Below are positions 52,346 to 60,464 of a DNA stretch of 60,464 nt, in pieces. Under the pieces are notes generated by a model. The model worked only from the letters and a program-made list of their open reading frames with translations. It searched no databases and was not told the DNA's origin. The position numbers and the translations under genes are program-made. The stretch is from an uncultured Ruminococcus sp. (GTDB taxonomy: Bacteria > Bacillota > Clostridia > Oscillospirales > Ruminococcaceae): NCBI GenBank assembly GCA_947627175.1, contig CANQVA010000011.1, positions 1 through 60,464 on the forward strand. Reading direction: 5' to 3'. Each line of letters starts with the position of its first letter. The first letter of the stretch is position 1.

Positions 52346-53460
52346 CAGAAATACATATAAAGCTGGCATTTTATCATGCCGTTATATAGTTTACGTCGCT
52401 TGTTGGCATTTCTACCGAAAAATTTTTCAAATTCCTCATGAGGTGAAATTATATAATCTGACTGTCCTGTACCTTTGCCGAAAACTCTCCCCATCTGTTT
52501 ATAAATATTTTCCGCTTCACGTAGTTCAAGCATTCTCTCACCATAGGGCGGATTGCATATTACAATTGAATCATCGGGTTGACGGAATTTTGAAATATCA
52601 GCCTGTTCAATTTTCAGGCGTGATTTTATCCCGGCTTTATGAGCATTGTCAAGAGTAAGAGCAACCGCAGAATCGTCAATATCAAAACCTATTCCGTGAA
52701 ATTCTGCTGAACGGTCAACATTGTCAACAGCACGTTTTCTTTCCTCCTGCCATACCTTATTATTTATACTGTTCCATTTTTCCGCTGAAAAACGTCTGTT
52801 TATACCCGGTGCAATTTTAAGTGCCTTTAATCCTGCCTCAATAAGCAACGTACCACTTCCGCAAAAAGGGTCACATACTATTGAATCGGGTCTTACACGT
52901 GCAAGGTCAATAATTCCTGCGGCAAGTGTTTCTTTTATCGGGGCAGTGTTAGAATTTTTTCTGTATCCCCTCTTATGAAGTCCGACACCGCTTGTATCAA
53001 GATATATTGAAACAATATCTTTTAAGATGCTGAATTTAATCTGTACCGTTGCACCCGTTTCATCAAACCAGCTTATGCCGTATTTTGATTTGAGACGTTC
53101 AACAACAGCCTTTTTTATTATTGACTGACAGTCGGGAACGCTGTGAAGTGCTGAATTAAGCGAATAACCCTTTACGGGGAAAGCGTCCTGAGAGTTAATA
53201 TAACGTTCAAATTCAATAGATTTCACACCTTGAAAAAGTTCTTCAAAAGTTGTTGCCTTAAACTCCATAAGTTCAATAAGAACACGTTCAGCAGTTGAAA
53301 GACAGATATTCGCACGGGCAAGAATATTTTCGTCACCTGTAAAACTTATTTTACCATCGCTTACTTTAATATCAGTACCGCCAATTTTATTTATCTCATA
53401 TTTGAGAACACTTTCCAATCCGAAATGACAAGGACAGCAAAGCCTTATTGAATCGTTCAT
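52345..53460 (-). CDS. RlmL/RlmK-type rRNA guanine methyltransferase
   Basis: 371 residues. N-terminal THUMP-like domain (about 1-160) and a Rossmann methyltransferase domain with motif I DPFCGSGTL and the NPPYGERM catalytic motif, the plan of N2-guanine rRNA methyltransferases. Normal length. Site GAGGAGTAAAAAAT. It is translationally joined to comF. Confidence 0.85.
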   Translation of the reverse strand: MNDSIRLCCPCHFGLESVLKYEINKIGGTDIKVSDGKISFTGDENILARANICLSTAERVLIELMEFKATTFEELFQGVKSIEFERYINSQDAFPVKGYSLNSALHSVPDCQSIIKKAVVERLKSKYGISWFDETGATVQIKFSILKDIVSIYLDTSGVGLHKRGYRKNSNTAPIKETLAAGIIDLARVRPDSIVCDPFCGSGTLLIEAGLKALKIAPGINRRFSAEKWNSINNKVWQEERKRAVDNVDRSAEFHGIGFDIDDSAVALTLDNAHKAGIKSRLKIEQADISKFRQPDDSIVICNPPYGERMLELREAENIYKQMGRVFGKGTGQSDYIISPHEEFEKFFGRNANKRRKLYNGMIKCQLYMYF

Positions 53461-53479
53461 ATTTTTTACTCCTCATAAA

Positions 53480-53511
53480 TTATACCGGCTAACCTTAATT
53501 AACCGGTATAA
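53480..53511 (-). terminator. Hairpin after the PBP1a gene
   Basis: TATACCGG/CCGGTATA with extra TTA/TAA pairing forms a stable stem between the PBP1a stop and the RlmL-like start. No strong U-run follows on the minus strand, so efficiency is doubtful. Confidence 0.45.
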
Positions 53512-53521
53512 TATTTTTATA

Positions 53522-56152
53522 TTAGTAACCTGTGTATTCTCCGTCTGTACCGTAATCCCATGTTCCGCCTGTACCTGAGTCCCATGTTCCGCCTGTGCCT
53601 GAATCCCATGTTCCGCCCGTGCCTGAATCCCATGTTCCACCTGTACCTGAATCCCATGTTCCACCTGTACCTGAATCCCATGTTCCACCTGTGCCGGAAT
53701 CCCACGTTCCGCCTGTGCCTGAATCCCATGTTCCGCCTGTGCCTGAATCCCATGTATTATTACTGTAACTGTTATTGTTATAACTATTATTGTAATTATT
53801 ATTATAACTGTTATTGTTGTAACTGTTGTTATTGTAACTGTTGTTGTTACTGCTGCTTGATGACGAACTACTACTTGTATAACCGTTTGAAAGTCCTCCA
53901 CCGTGTGAACCCGTGCAGACAGGTTTATTTGTTGACTTCCAATAGCCCGTAACTCCCTTCGGACAATACTGCCCTGCAATATCTCCGCTATATGGACACA
54001 TAGGAGCTTCAACGACTGTTTCAACAGGGTCAAAGTCTGCGGGAGTATCCTCAAACATTGTATTTGCGTATTCACCTATAATATTCTGCCATACTTGAGC
54101 AGACTTGAAATTTGAAGGAAGTGAAAGTGACGGATTGTTATATTTATAACCTACTGTAATACCTGCAAGAAAATCCCTTGTAAGTCCGACAAATGCCTCA
54201 TCATACCAGTTATCAGTTGTACCTGTTTTTCCGACAACTACCTTATTACTAAGTCTTGCGGCTGTACCTGTACCATTTTCAACAACGTTTTTGAGCAGTC
54301 TGTTCATAACCCATGCTGTTTCATCGCTGACTGCCTGACGTGGATTTCCGTTATTTTCATAAATGACTTCCTGATTGCTGTCTTCAATTCTTGTAACAAT
54401 ATGTGCTTCATTGTAAACGCCTTTATTTCCATAAGGCAAATAAGCATTTACGAGATTTTCAAGAGTTACACCATAAGTTAAAGCACCGAGTGCAAGAGGT
54501 GCAATGTCTTTATCTTGTTCATCGAGTTTAAGACCGAGATTTTCAGTACAAAATTCATATACAGCTTCCGGGGTGAGTGTCTGACAAAGCTGTGCCGGAA
54601 CAGTATTGAATGACTGCTGTAAGAAATAATAAACACTGTGTGTAGCGTAAGATAGCGTATTACCGTAGTTTGTAGGCCACGGCTTTCCGTTTGCATCTTT
54701 CATAATAGGTTCATCACGGAAAGGTGTACCCCAATGAATAACGTCATTTTCAAGGGCAAGTCCATATGTTGAAATAGGTTTCATTGTAGAACCTACCTGT
54801 CGGCGTTCCTGAACAGCATAGCTTGTTGAAAGAGATGTTGTCTTTTCGCCCCAGTCACCTGCAAGAGCCTTTACAGAACCGTCATAATTAAGTGCAACAA
54901 AAGCAACGTGTGGCAGATATTCTTCACTTTCGCCGTCGCCGTCAATATCAGCCCATCTTCTTACACTGTCGACATTGACAAGATTTCCGAGGTCAAGGAA
55001 TTTTTCTTCAACATATTTCTGCATCGTGTCATCAACAGTTGAATAAATCTTGTAACCACCTTTGTTTATACGTCTTATAGCTTCAGCCTGGTCAATGTTA
55101 TTTTCTTCCATAAGAAAATCTGCAACTTCATAATACATTGCATCGACAACCCATGAATAAGCCGTTTGTTCCTGTTCAAGTTCTTCTGCTCTGTCTTCAG
55201 GGTGCAGACGGAGATATTCATCTGAATCAGTATAAACAAGTTTCGTGTTAAGATATTTTTCGTATTCGTCAAATGTAATAGCACCGTTTTTATAAAGCTG
55301 ATATAGAACATATTGCTGACGTTCTTTGTTGTTTGCTTTGCCGTCAACTATAAGTTTGTTGTTATCGTCATAAGTTTCAACGAATGGCCCGTAGTATTCC
55401 GGTGATTTCGGTATAGCCGCAAGAACAGCCGCTTCCGGAACTGTAAGTTCTTCAACGTTTTTTCCGAAATAACGGATAGATGCAAGCTGTATTCCGTTTA
55501 TAGGCCCTCCGAAACCGATATAATTAAGATATTCTTCAAGAATTTCATCTTTCGTATAAGTCTTTTCAAGTTGCATAGCACGGAAAATTTCACGTATTTT
55601 ACGTTGCGGGGATTGTTCACTGTCACCCGTGATATTTTTTATAAGCTGCTGAGTAATAGTCGAACCACCTTGTTCTGTGTCATAGAAATGCAGGAACATA
55701 TTAAGAAATGCCGAAAGGGTACGTTTATAGTCAACGCCATCATGAACATAGAAACGTTCATCTTCCGTATAGACAAAAGCATTTCTGACGTGTTGGGGAA
55801 CTCTGTCAATAGATACCGGAATACGCTGAACATCAGTTTTTACACGGTTAAGTATGACAATTTCCTCTTCTCCGTCATCATTTTCCTGAATACCATAAAA
55901 ATAGGTATCACTTCCCGATTCAAGCTCCTGAAGTGTAATACTTGTTGATTCATCCATAAAATCAAGTACGTATACAGTCAGTGCAGTTGCAACAATTGTT
56001 CCGGTAATAATCATTACAAGGAAAAGTGAAAGCAGAGTTGTTGCAATTACGGCTATCAGTTTTTTCAGTATCCTGACAGGCAGACTCTGTTTTTTCTTAC
56101 GGCGGTTATTTTTCTGTCCGCCCTGCTGAGCAGTATTATTTTTATTATTCAT
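53522..56152 (-). CDS. Class A penicillin-binding protein (PBP1a type) with repetitive tail
   Basis: 876 residues from the ATG at 56152. One N-terminal membrane anchor, a glycosyltransferase GT51 domain (EDERFYVHDGVD, GGSTITQQLIKN) and a transpeptidase domain with SxxK (GSTMKP), SFN and KTGTT motifs. Normal bifunctional PBP that builds peptidoglycan. After about 790 a Ser/Asn/Tyr-rich stretch and nine copies of an 8-residue TWDSGTGG-type unit follow; this tail is unusual. The start is 33 nt from the Shine-Dalgarno with a hairpin between. Confidence 0.93.
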   Translation of the reverse strand: MNNKNNTAQQGGQKNNRRKKKQSLPVRILKKLIAVIATTLLSLFLVMIITGTIVATALTVYVLDFMDESTSITLQELESGSDTYFYGIQENDDGEEEIVILNRVKTDVQRIPVSIDRVPQHVRNAFVYTEDERFYVHDGVDYKRTLSAFLNMFLHFYDTEQGGSTITQQLIKNITGDSEQSPQRKIREIFRAMQLEKTYTKDEILEEYLNYIGFGGPINGIQLASIRYFGKNVEELTVPEAAVLAAIPKSPEYYGPFVETYDDNNKLIVDGKANNKERQQYVLYQLYKNGAITFDEYEKYLNTKLVYTDSDEYLRLHPEDRAEELEQEQTAYSWVVDAMYYEVADFLMEENNIDQAEAIRRINKGGYKIYSTVDDTMQKYVEEKFLDLGNLVNVDSVRRWADIDGDGESEEYLPHVAFVALNYDGSVKALAGDWGEKTTSLSTSYAVQERRQVGSTMKPISTYGLALENDVIHWGTPFRDEPIMKDANGKPWPTNYGNTLSYATHSVYYFLQQSFNTVPAQLCQTLTPEAVYEFCTENLGLKLDEQDKDIAPLALGALTYGVTLENLVNAYLPYGNKGVYNEAHIVTRIEDSNQEVIYENNGNPRQAVSDETAWVMNRLLKNVVENGTGTAARLSNKVVVGKTGTTDNWYDEAFVGLTRDFLAGITVGYKYNNPSLSLPSNFKSAQVWQNIIGEYANTMFEDTPADFDPVETVVEAPMCPYSGDIAGQYCPKGVTGYWKSTNKPVCTGSHGGGLSNGYTSSSSSSSSSNNNSYNNNSYNNNSYNNNYNNSYNNNSYSNNTWDSGTGGTWDSGTGGTWDSGTGGTWDSGTGGTWDSGTGGTWDSGTGGTWDSGTGGTWDSGTGGTWDYGTDGEYTGY
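53538..53757 (-). repeat. 24-bp tandem coding repeat (TWDSGTGG) in the PBP1a tail
   Basis: About nine units of 24 bp, each encoding TWDSGTGG with one final variant (TWDYGTDG). The reverse frames are open too because the period is a multiple of three. Length is likely to vary between strains. Confidence 0.9.
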
Positions 56153-56192
56153 TTTTTCAGATTCACCGTACAGTGACGGTAACAGCTCCTTT
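56150..56192 (-). promoter_or_regulatory. Hairpin-interrupted ribosome binding site, PBP1a gene
   Basis: AAAGGAG (complement of 56186-56192) lies 33 nt from the ATG. TTACCGT-CACTGT-ACGGTGA folds between (7 bp, one wobble), leaving about 13 nt. No nearer start or Shine-Dalgarno in frame. Confidence 0.6.
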
Positions 56193-56333
56193 CCAGTGTT
56201 TATATATACATTATATATTATACCACATTTTTTCTCAGTTGTTAAGTATTTTCTGAAAAAAAACATCAATTTGTATAATTTAGCAAAAACCGCCAATAAT
56301 ATTCACAGTAAATTAGCAAGGGAGTTATATTTT

Positions 56334-56666
56334 ATGAAAAAAATTATCAGCAAGAAAATATTTTTTACAATATTCACGGCGGTTACGATTTCGGGATTTA
56401 TAGTCATATGTACGCTTGCACAGACTGTTCACCATGAAAAAATACAGACAAAATTCACCGCAAATGAAGTTTTACAGCCCGAATGTATAGTCCGTGAATA
56501 TGATGGAAAAATAGGCGTATTTCGTGGGAACGGTGATAAGCCCTATAAAATCATTGATTATGATATATCACTGCTTTCCGACTATGACCGCAAAGAACTT
56601 GCAGACGGAATTATAATGGAGTCAGATGAAGAATTGCGGAAATTTATAGAAGATATATCAACATGA
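56334..56666 (+). CDS. BofC C-terminal-domain-like exported protein
   Basis: 110 residues from the ATG at 56334 (site AAGGGAGTTATATTTT). An N-terminal membrane/signal segment is followed by a small domain (VREYDGKIGVFRGN, GDKPYKIIDYDI, LSDYDRKELADGI, DEELRKFIED) that matches the BofC C-terminal domain of Clostridial proteins. BofC regulates sporulation proteases in Bacillus; here the partner is unknown. Confidence 0.65.
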   Translation: MKKIISKKIFFTIFTAVTISGFIVICTLAQTVHHEKIQTKFTANEVLQPECIVREYDGKIGVFRGNGDKPYKIIDYDISLLSDYDRKELADGIIMESDEELRKFIEDIST

Positions 56667-56667
56667 A

Positions 56668-57243
56668 TTATTTTCTATGTTTCTTCTTCTTTCGGACTGA
56701 ATAGCCGAAATCGCCAAGTTTACGACCGAGGGCGAAATATTCGCCGTGTGCATATGCAGCAAGTCCGCATTGCTGTAAATTAAGTTTGCCCTTACTGTCA
56801 ATATATTTTTCGTCAACGTCAATACCGACTATTTCCGCAAGAAACATTGTATGACTGCCGAGGGGTTTTGTTTCCGTAACCTTACATTCAAGCGATACGG
56901 GACATTCTTCAATAAGCGGTACATTTATCTTTTGTGACGGCACAGTATGAAAACCGCAAGTTTCCAGTTTATTTATATTACGACCGCTTTTTACTCCGCA
57001 GAAATCAGTCTGTTTTATCATAGCAGAAGTTGTAAAATTTATAACAAACTCCCCCGACTTCATGATAATATCGTGAGAAAACCTTTCCGGTCTTACGGAA
57101 ATATACGTCATAGGGGGTTTTGTACAGCATATGCCCGTCCAGCCGATTGTTAAAACATTCGGCTTTTCCATTGTACCGCAAGTAACAAGCACAGCAGGCA
57201 CAGGGGCAAGCAATGCACTACCTTTCCAGAATTGTTTAGCCAT
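56668..57243 (-). CDS. Flavin reductase-like protein
   Basis: 191 residues from the ATG at 57243 (site AAAGGTGAAACA). The FMN-binding split-barrel pattern (VLVTCGTMEKPNVLTIGWTG, YISVRPERFSHDII, EFVINF) is typical of flavin-reductase-domain proteins that bind FMN and act as oxidoreductases. Substrate unknown. Convergent with the BofC-like gene, stops 1 bp apart. Confidence 0.85.
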   Translation of the reverse strand: MAKQFWKGSALLAPVPAVLVTCGTMEKPNVLTIGWTGICCTKPPMTYISVRPERFSHDIIMKSGEFVINFTTSAMIKQTDFCGVKSGRNINKLETCGFHTVPSQKINVPLIEECPVSLECKVTETKPLGSHTMFLAEIVGIDVDEKYIDSKGKLNLQQCGLAAYAHGEYFALGRKLGDFGYSVRKKKKHRK

Positions 57244-57418
57244 TGTTTCACCTTTCAACGTTTTTTTCTGATTATATATTATACCACCGGAAAAGACTTT
57301 TTTCAAGATTTTTCATCAATTTTTCATTATTGAAAAAAATTACAGACTGTCTGTCTTTTTTTCGACATAATACGACATTACAGGTATAGTATAATATTGT
57401 AAAGGAGGAATTAAAAAA

Positions 57419-57724
57419 ATGAAGATAGATATAAAATCATCAGACGGTCATGCCGTTGCCGTTTTGAGCGGTGAAATTGACCACCATAACGCAAAAGAAA
57501 TACGCTCACAGCTTGACAAATATATAATAACCGTCCAGCCCTCCGAACTTACAATGGATTTCAGCAATATAACATTCATGGACAGTTCGGGAATAGGTCT
57601 GATAATGGGCAGAAGTAAACTGATGCGTGAATGCGGGGGAAGTCTTGAAGTGCGTGACCCTCAGCCATATATAAGGCGTGTTCTGAAACTTGCGGGAATG
57701 GAAAGAATAGTAAAAATAACCTGA
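57419..57724 (+). CDS. spoIIAA: Anti-anti-sigma factor SpoIIAA
   Basis: 101 residues, STAS domain with the phosphorylatable Ser in ITFMDSSGIGLIMGR. It releases sigma-F from SpoIIAB in the forespore when dephosphorylated. First gene of the operon; AAGGAGG site. Confidence 0.93.
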   Translation: MKIDIKSSDGHAVAVLSGEIDHHNAKEIRSQLDKYIITVQPSELTMDFSNITFMDSSGIGLIMGRSKLMRECGGSLEVRDPQPYIRRVLKLAGMERIVKIT

Positions 57725-57744
57725 ATATCGGAGGAAAAAATCAT

Positions 57745-58182
57745 ATGGAAATATTAAACGAAATAAAATTTGTCATGCCGTCGCTTTCCGTAAACGAAAG
57801 TACAGCAAGAGCGGTTGTTTCATCTTTTTTAACACAGGCAGACCCTACTGTTGAAGAACTTTCCGACATACGCACAGCAGTTTCGGAGGCTGTCACAAAT
57901 GCGATTGTTCACGGATACCGACATAAAAAGGGAAATATAGAACTTACTGTCCGTCTTATGCCGAAAAGAGAAGTATACATAAAAATAAGGGACAAAGGTT
58001 GCGGAATACCTGATATAAAAAAAGCTATGGAACCTCTTTTCACAACTGCACCGGAAGAAGAACGCTCCGGGCTGGGCTTTTCGGTAATGGAATCATTTAT
58101 GGATAAACTTACAGTAAAAAGCCATGTGGAACAAGGAACAACAGTTATTATGCGTAAGAGGCTTGCCGTTCATGGAAACTGA
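57745..58182 (+). CDS. spoIIAB: Anti-sigma factor and kinase SpoIIAB
   Basis: 145 residues, GHKL-type kinase with the N-box EAVTNAIVHGYRH and G-boxes KGCGIPD and SGLGFSV. It holds sigma-F inactive and phosphorylates SpoIIAA. CGGAGGAAAAAATC site. The next gene overlaps its 3' end by 11 bp. Confidence 0.94.
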   Translation: MEILNEIKFVMPSLSVNESTARAVVSSFLTQADPTVEELSDIRTAVSEAVTNAIVHGYRHKKGNIELTVRLMPKREVYIKIRDKGCGIPDIKKAMEPLFTTAPEEERSGLGFSVMESFMDKLTVKSHVEQGTTVIMRKRLAVHGN

Positions 58183-58831
58183 TGTAAAAAAACCCGTTGC
58201 CGAAGAAAATCTCGGTCTTGTACATCTTTGTGCGAATAAATTCAGGGGGCGTGGAATTGATTATGAAGAATTATATTCCGCCGGCTGTATCGGACTTTTA
58301 AAAGCAGTAAAAGCATTTGACACGGAAAGGGGCGTTAAATTCTCAACATATGCCGTTCCTGTAATTCTCGGCGAAATAAAACGGCTTTTCCGTGATGGCG
58401 GTACTATAAAAGTAAGTCGCAGTCTTAAAGAACTTTCAATGCGTTTGCAGAAAATATGTGAAGATTTCCGTCACCGTGAATGCAGAGAACCGACTATAAG
58501 CGAACTTTCGGCAATTTCAGGCGAACCGGAAGAAAATGTTTCTGAGGCTTTATGCGTAAGTCAACCGTTGTTATCTCTCACCGCATCGGACGACGACGAG
58601 GGACAAATTGACATACCGTCAGAATCTCCTGATGAGGCAATTGTTGACCTGCTTGCTCTCCGTCAGATTATGTCAAGACTTGAAAAAAATGACCGCATAT
58701 TACTTGAATTGCGGTATTTCAGGAATTTCACACAGTCAAAAACAGCAAAGGCTTTGAATATGACACAAGTTCAGGTTTCAAGACGTGAAAAAAAACTCCT
58801 TACACAAATGCGTAAGGAACTCCTCGAGTAA
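58172..58831 (+). CDS. sigF: RNA polymerase sigma-F (SpoIIAC)
   Basis: 219 residues from the ATG at 58172, overlapping spoIIAB. Region 2 (ELYSAGCIGLLKAVKAFDTE, GVKFSTYAVPVILGEIKR), region 3 and region 4 (QSKTAKALNMTQVQVSRREKK) are complete. Forespore-specific sigma factor starting the sporulation cascade. Confidence 0.95.
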   Translation: METDVKKPVAEENLGLVHLCANKFRGRGIDYEELYSAGCIGLLKAVKAFDTERGVKFSTYAVPVILGEIKRLFRDGGTIKVSRSLKELSMRLQKICEDFRHRECREPTISELSAISGEPEENVSEALCVSQPLLSLTASDDDEGQIDIPSESPDEAIVDLLALRQIMSRLEKNDRILLELRYFRNFTQSKTAKALNMTQVQVSRREKKLLTQMRKELLE

Positions 58832-58839
58832 ATATATGT

Positions 58840-59934
58840 TTAAAATATTAAATATTCTATTACGGAATTTGACACAAGAAAGCCTTCAGGTGTCAATGAA
58901 ATAAATTTACCGTCATAATTTATATATCCCGCCTTAACAAGTCCGGGAATTTTTTTTGTTATTTCATATTTATTTTCGGGGATACTGTCAAGACAAAGAC
59001 CCTCTTTCAATCTCAGTCGGAGCATTGCATATTCTTCAAAATCACATGGTTTTTCATCTGTTATTTCGATTTTCTGCACATCTTCCGAAATAAATTCATC
59101 AAGATTTCTGCCGACTGAAAAACGCTTTCCGTTATTGCAGGAATGTGCAGCTGCTCCTATGCCGATATAATCATAACATTTCCAGTAACGGCAATTATGA
59201 CGGCTTTCAAATCCTTTTTTCGCAAAGTTTGACACTTCATACTGTTCAAACCCCAATTTTTCAAGTGTTCTGACCGTTTCAAGATAAAGCTCTGCAACGG
59301 TATCATCATCGGGCATACTGTTTTTTATTCTGTCACAGTCAAAAGGTGTACCATGTTCCGTTTTAAGAATATAAGCTGAAATATGACTGACGGGCATTTC
59401 TGCAATTTTTTTAATTGAATATTGTATATTTTCTTTAGTCTGTCCCGGCAAAGCTATCATAATATCACATGAAATATTTTCAAAACCTGCCTTGTACGCA
59501 TCATAAACAGCTTTTTCAGCACGTTCGGCTGTATGGATTCTGCCGAGAAAAACAAGTTCACTGTCAATCATTGACTGTATACCTATTGAAATTCTGTTCA
59601 CTCCTGAACTGCGTAATTTTACGAGTTTATCAAAATCAAATGTATTAGGATTTGCCTCAAGAGTTATTTCAGGATTTTCGGAAAGATAAAAATTATTACT
59701 TATTTCTTTCAGTATATTTTTTATCTGTTCGGGAAAAAGCAAGGAAGGTGTTCCCCCTCCGAAATAAACAGTATCAGTAATTCTTTTTTTATCGGAATAT
59801 TTACGCAGATTACGTATTACAGCATCAACATACTTTTCAGAAATGCCCTTTTCATATGGCACGGAATAAAAATCACAGTACGGGCATTTTTTTACACAGA
59901 AGGGAACGTGAATATAAATTCCAAGAGTATTCAT
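58840..59934 (-). CDS. hemW: HemW-type radical SAM protein
   Basis: 364 residues. The CxxxCxxC cluster (VPFCVKKCPYCDFYS) and GGGTPSLL motif mark the radical SAM core; the HemN C-terminal domain follows. HemW proteins are heme-trafficking relatives of coproporphyrinogen oxidase. The ATG is 2 bp after the stop of the upstream gene and lacks a Shine-Dalgarno, so translation is probably coupled. Confidence 0.88.
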   Translation of the reverse strand: MNTLGIYIHVPFCVKKCPYCDFYSVPYEKGISEKYVDAVIRNLRKYSDKKRITDTVYFGGGTPSLLFPEQIKNILKEISNNFYLSENPEITLEANPNTFDFDKLVKLRSSGVNRISIGIQSMIDSELVFLGRIHTAERAEKAVYDAYKAGFENISCDIMIALPGQTKENIQYSIKKIAEMPVSHISAYILKTEHGTPFDCDRIKNSMPDDDTVAELYLETVRTLEKLGFEQYEVSNFAKKGFESRHNCRYWKCYDYIGIGAAAHSCNNGKRFSVGRNLDEFISEDVQKIEITDEKPCDFEEYAMLRLRLKEGLCLDSIPENKYEITKKIPGLVKAGYINYDGKFISLTPEGFLVSNSVIEYLIF

Positions 59935-59936
59935 TA

Positions 59937-60272
59937 TCAGTAGTTAAGCCTGATAGACTCTTCCATTCTGAAACAGAAAGCATTTACAAGCCGTGGGACT
60001 AAAAACATTGATATAATAATTCCGGCAACTACAAATATTTCATAGTTCACATCACCGACTGCAAAATTTTCAGGGTGTAAATAAGTATATACTACCCCGA
60101 CAATACCTATCAGACTGTATAAAGCATTGAAAACAGTAGCACCTTTTCCGTTGACACAGCGTACACCGCAATTTTTACACGGTCTGCCCTTTGAGTTCAT
60201 TTGACCTGCTATGGCTTTTGTGAACGGATTAAAAGTTTTTTCCCCACAGTGAGGACAAGTATATATACTCAT
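59937..60272 (-). CDS. Zinc-ribbon membrane protein
   Basis: 111 residues from the ATG at 60272 (site AAAGGATAAAAAAATT). An N-terminal double CxxC zinc ribbon (TCPHCGEK and CKNCGVRC) is followed by two membrane segments (about 45-62 and 75-98). It precedes hemW with which it is probably cotranscribed. The family was not recognised. Confidence 0.6.
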   Translation of the reverse strand: MSIYTCPHCGEKTFNPFTKAIAGQMNSKGRPCKNCGVRCVNGKGATVFNALYSLIGIVGVVYTYLHPENFAVGDVNYEIFVVAGIIISMFLVPRLVNAFCFRMEESIRLNY

Positions 60273-60464
60273 AATTTTTTTATCCTTTCTTTTTCCGTAA
60301 GAGGTGTAAGTTTTTCCGCATGCTATAAAAAGCATTAAAAATCTGAAAACATATTCAAATTTTTATTAAAAAAGCTTTTCTTTATTATTCAACAGGCTTA
60401 TGCCATGCTTACTACAATTGGATGTAGCACACACCCTCTATCCCATTTGATTGGGAATGCTTTC
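60273..60464. other. Non-coding end of window
   Basis: The last 192 bases carry no supported gene. A small palindrome TCCCA-TTTGAT-TGGGA lies near 60440-60455 and may belong to a terminator or RNA beyond the edge. Confidence 0.4.

Noticed and set aside
53538..53757. Regular 24-bp repeats looked at first like a CRISPR array
   Set aside because: Repeats are directly joined without unique spacers and encode in-frame TWDSGTGG units of PBP1a.

Overview
The window looks like the chromosome of a low-GC, spore-forming gut Firmicute of the Ruminococcus/Oscillospiraceae type. This rests on a spoIIAA-spoIIAB-sigF operon, a ywiB(DUF1934)-argS pair, ftsEX followed by coiled-coil M23 hydrolases, AT-rich promoters of sigma-A type, and a secreted protein carrying CBM2-like modules. 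The genus is an inference; no rRNA is present.

Layout. (1) 1-5.8 kb, plus strand: the 3' end of an agrB-like gene, then a very large secreted multidomain protein (signal peptide, two CBM2-like modules, thrombospondin type-3 calcium repeats, a VWA domain with intact MIDAS, a peptidoglycan-binding domain and a C-terminal Ntox44-like domain). It overlaps by 4 bp a small membrane protein that is a candidate immunity gene, and is followed by a frameshifted DUF5412-like gene. I read this as a polymorphic toxin locus. (2) About 5.8-38.9 kb, almost entirely minus strand: an integrative and conjugative element related to the Tn1549 type. It carries a replication-type HTH/DUF6017 protein, tyrosine integrase, MobL/MobP-type relaxase with Sel1 repeats, oriT candidate, ArdA-like antirestriction protein, NlpC/P60 hydrolase, VirB4, PrgI/VirB3, VirB6, VirD4, DUF3991-Toprim protein, VirB2-like pilin, sortase B, a 1348-residue NlpC/P60-SpaA adhesin, an adenine and a cytosine DNA methyltransferase, and small accessory proteins. 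Two units with their own sigma-A promoters and terminators sit inside it as cargo: a single-chain Type ISP restriction-modification enzyme and a Fic-family protein lacking the catalytic His. (3) 39.1-60.5 kb: core chromosome with initiator tRNA-fMet, a Ddl-like ligase with a degenerate active site, DUF1934, argS, a CdaR/PucR-like regulator, ftsE-ftsX, two M23 hydrolases, a CtpA protease, CPBP protease, comF, an RlmL-like methyltransferase, PBP1a, a BofC-like protein, a flavin reductase, the sigma-F operon, hemW and a zinc-ribbon membrane protein.

Most interesting signals. Several otherwise unrelated element proteins end in the same kind of tail, an acidic stretch followed by a Met-rich end such as GMEMS, GMEVT, GMSM, GMSL or MDITM. 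It may be a shared recruitment or secretion signal, or partly a by-product of embedded ribosome binding sites. Three cell-wall genes (both M23 hydrolases and PBP1a) have a Shine-Dalgarno 21-33 nt from the ATG with a small hairpin in between. The toxin locus, the degenerate Ddl, the FtsE with a long acidic tail, and helically phased TCTACC repeats next to the integrase are also worth following up. Element ends (attL/attR) could not be fixed from the sequence.
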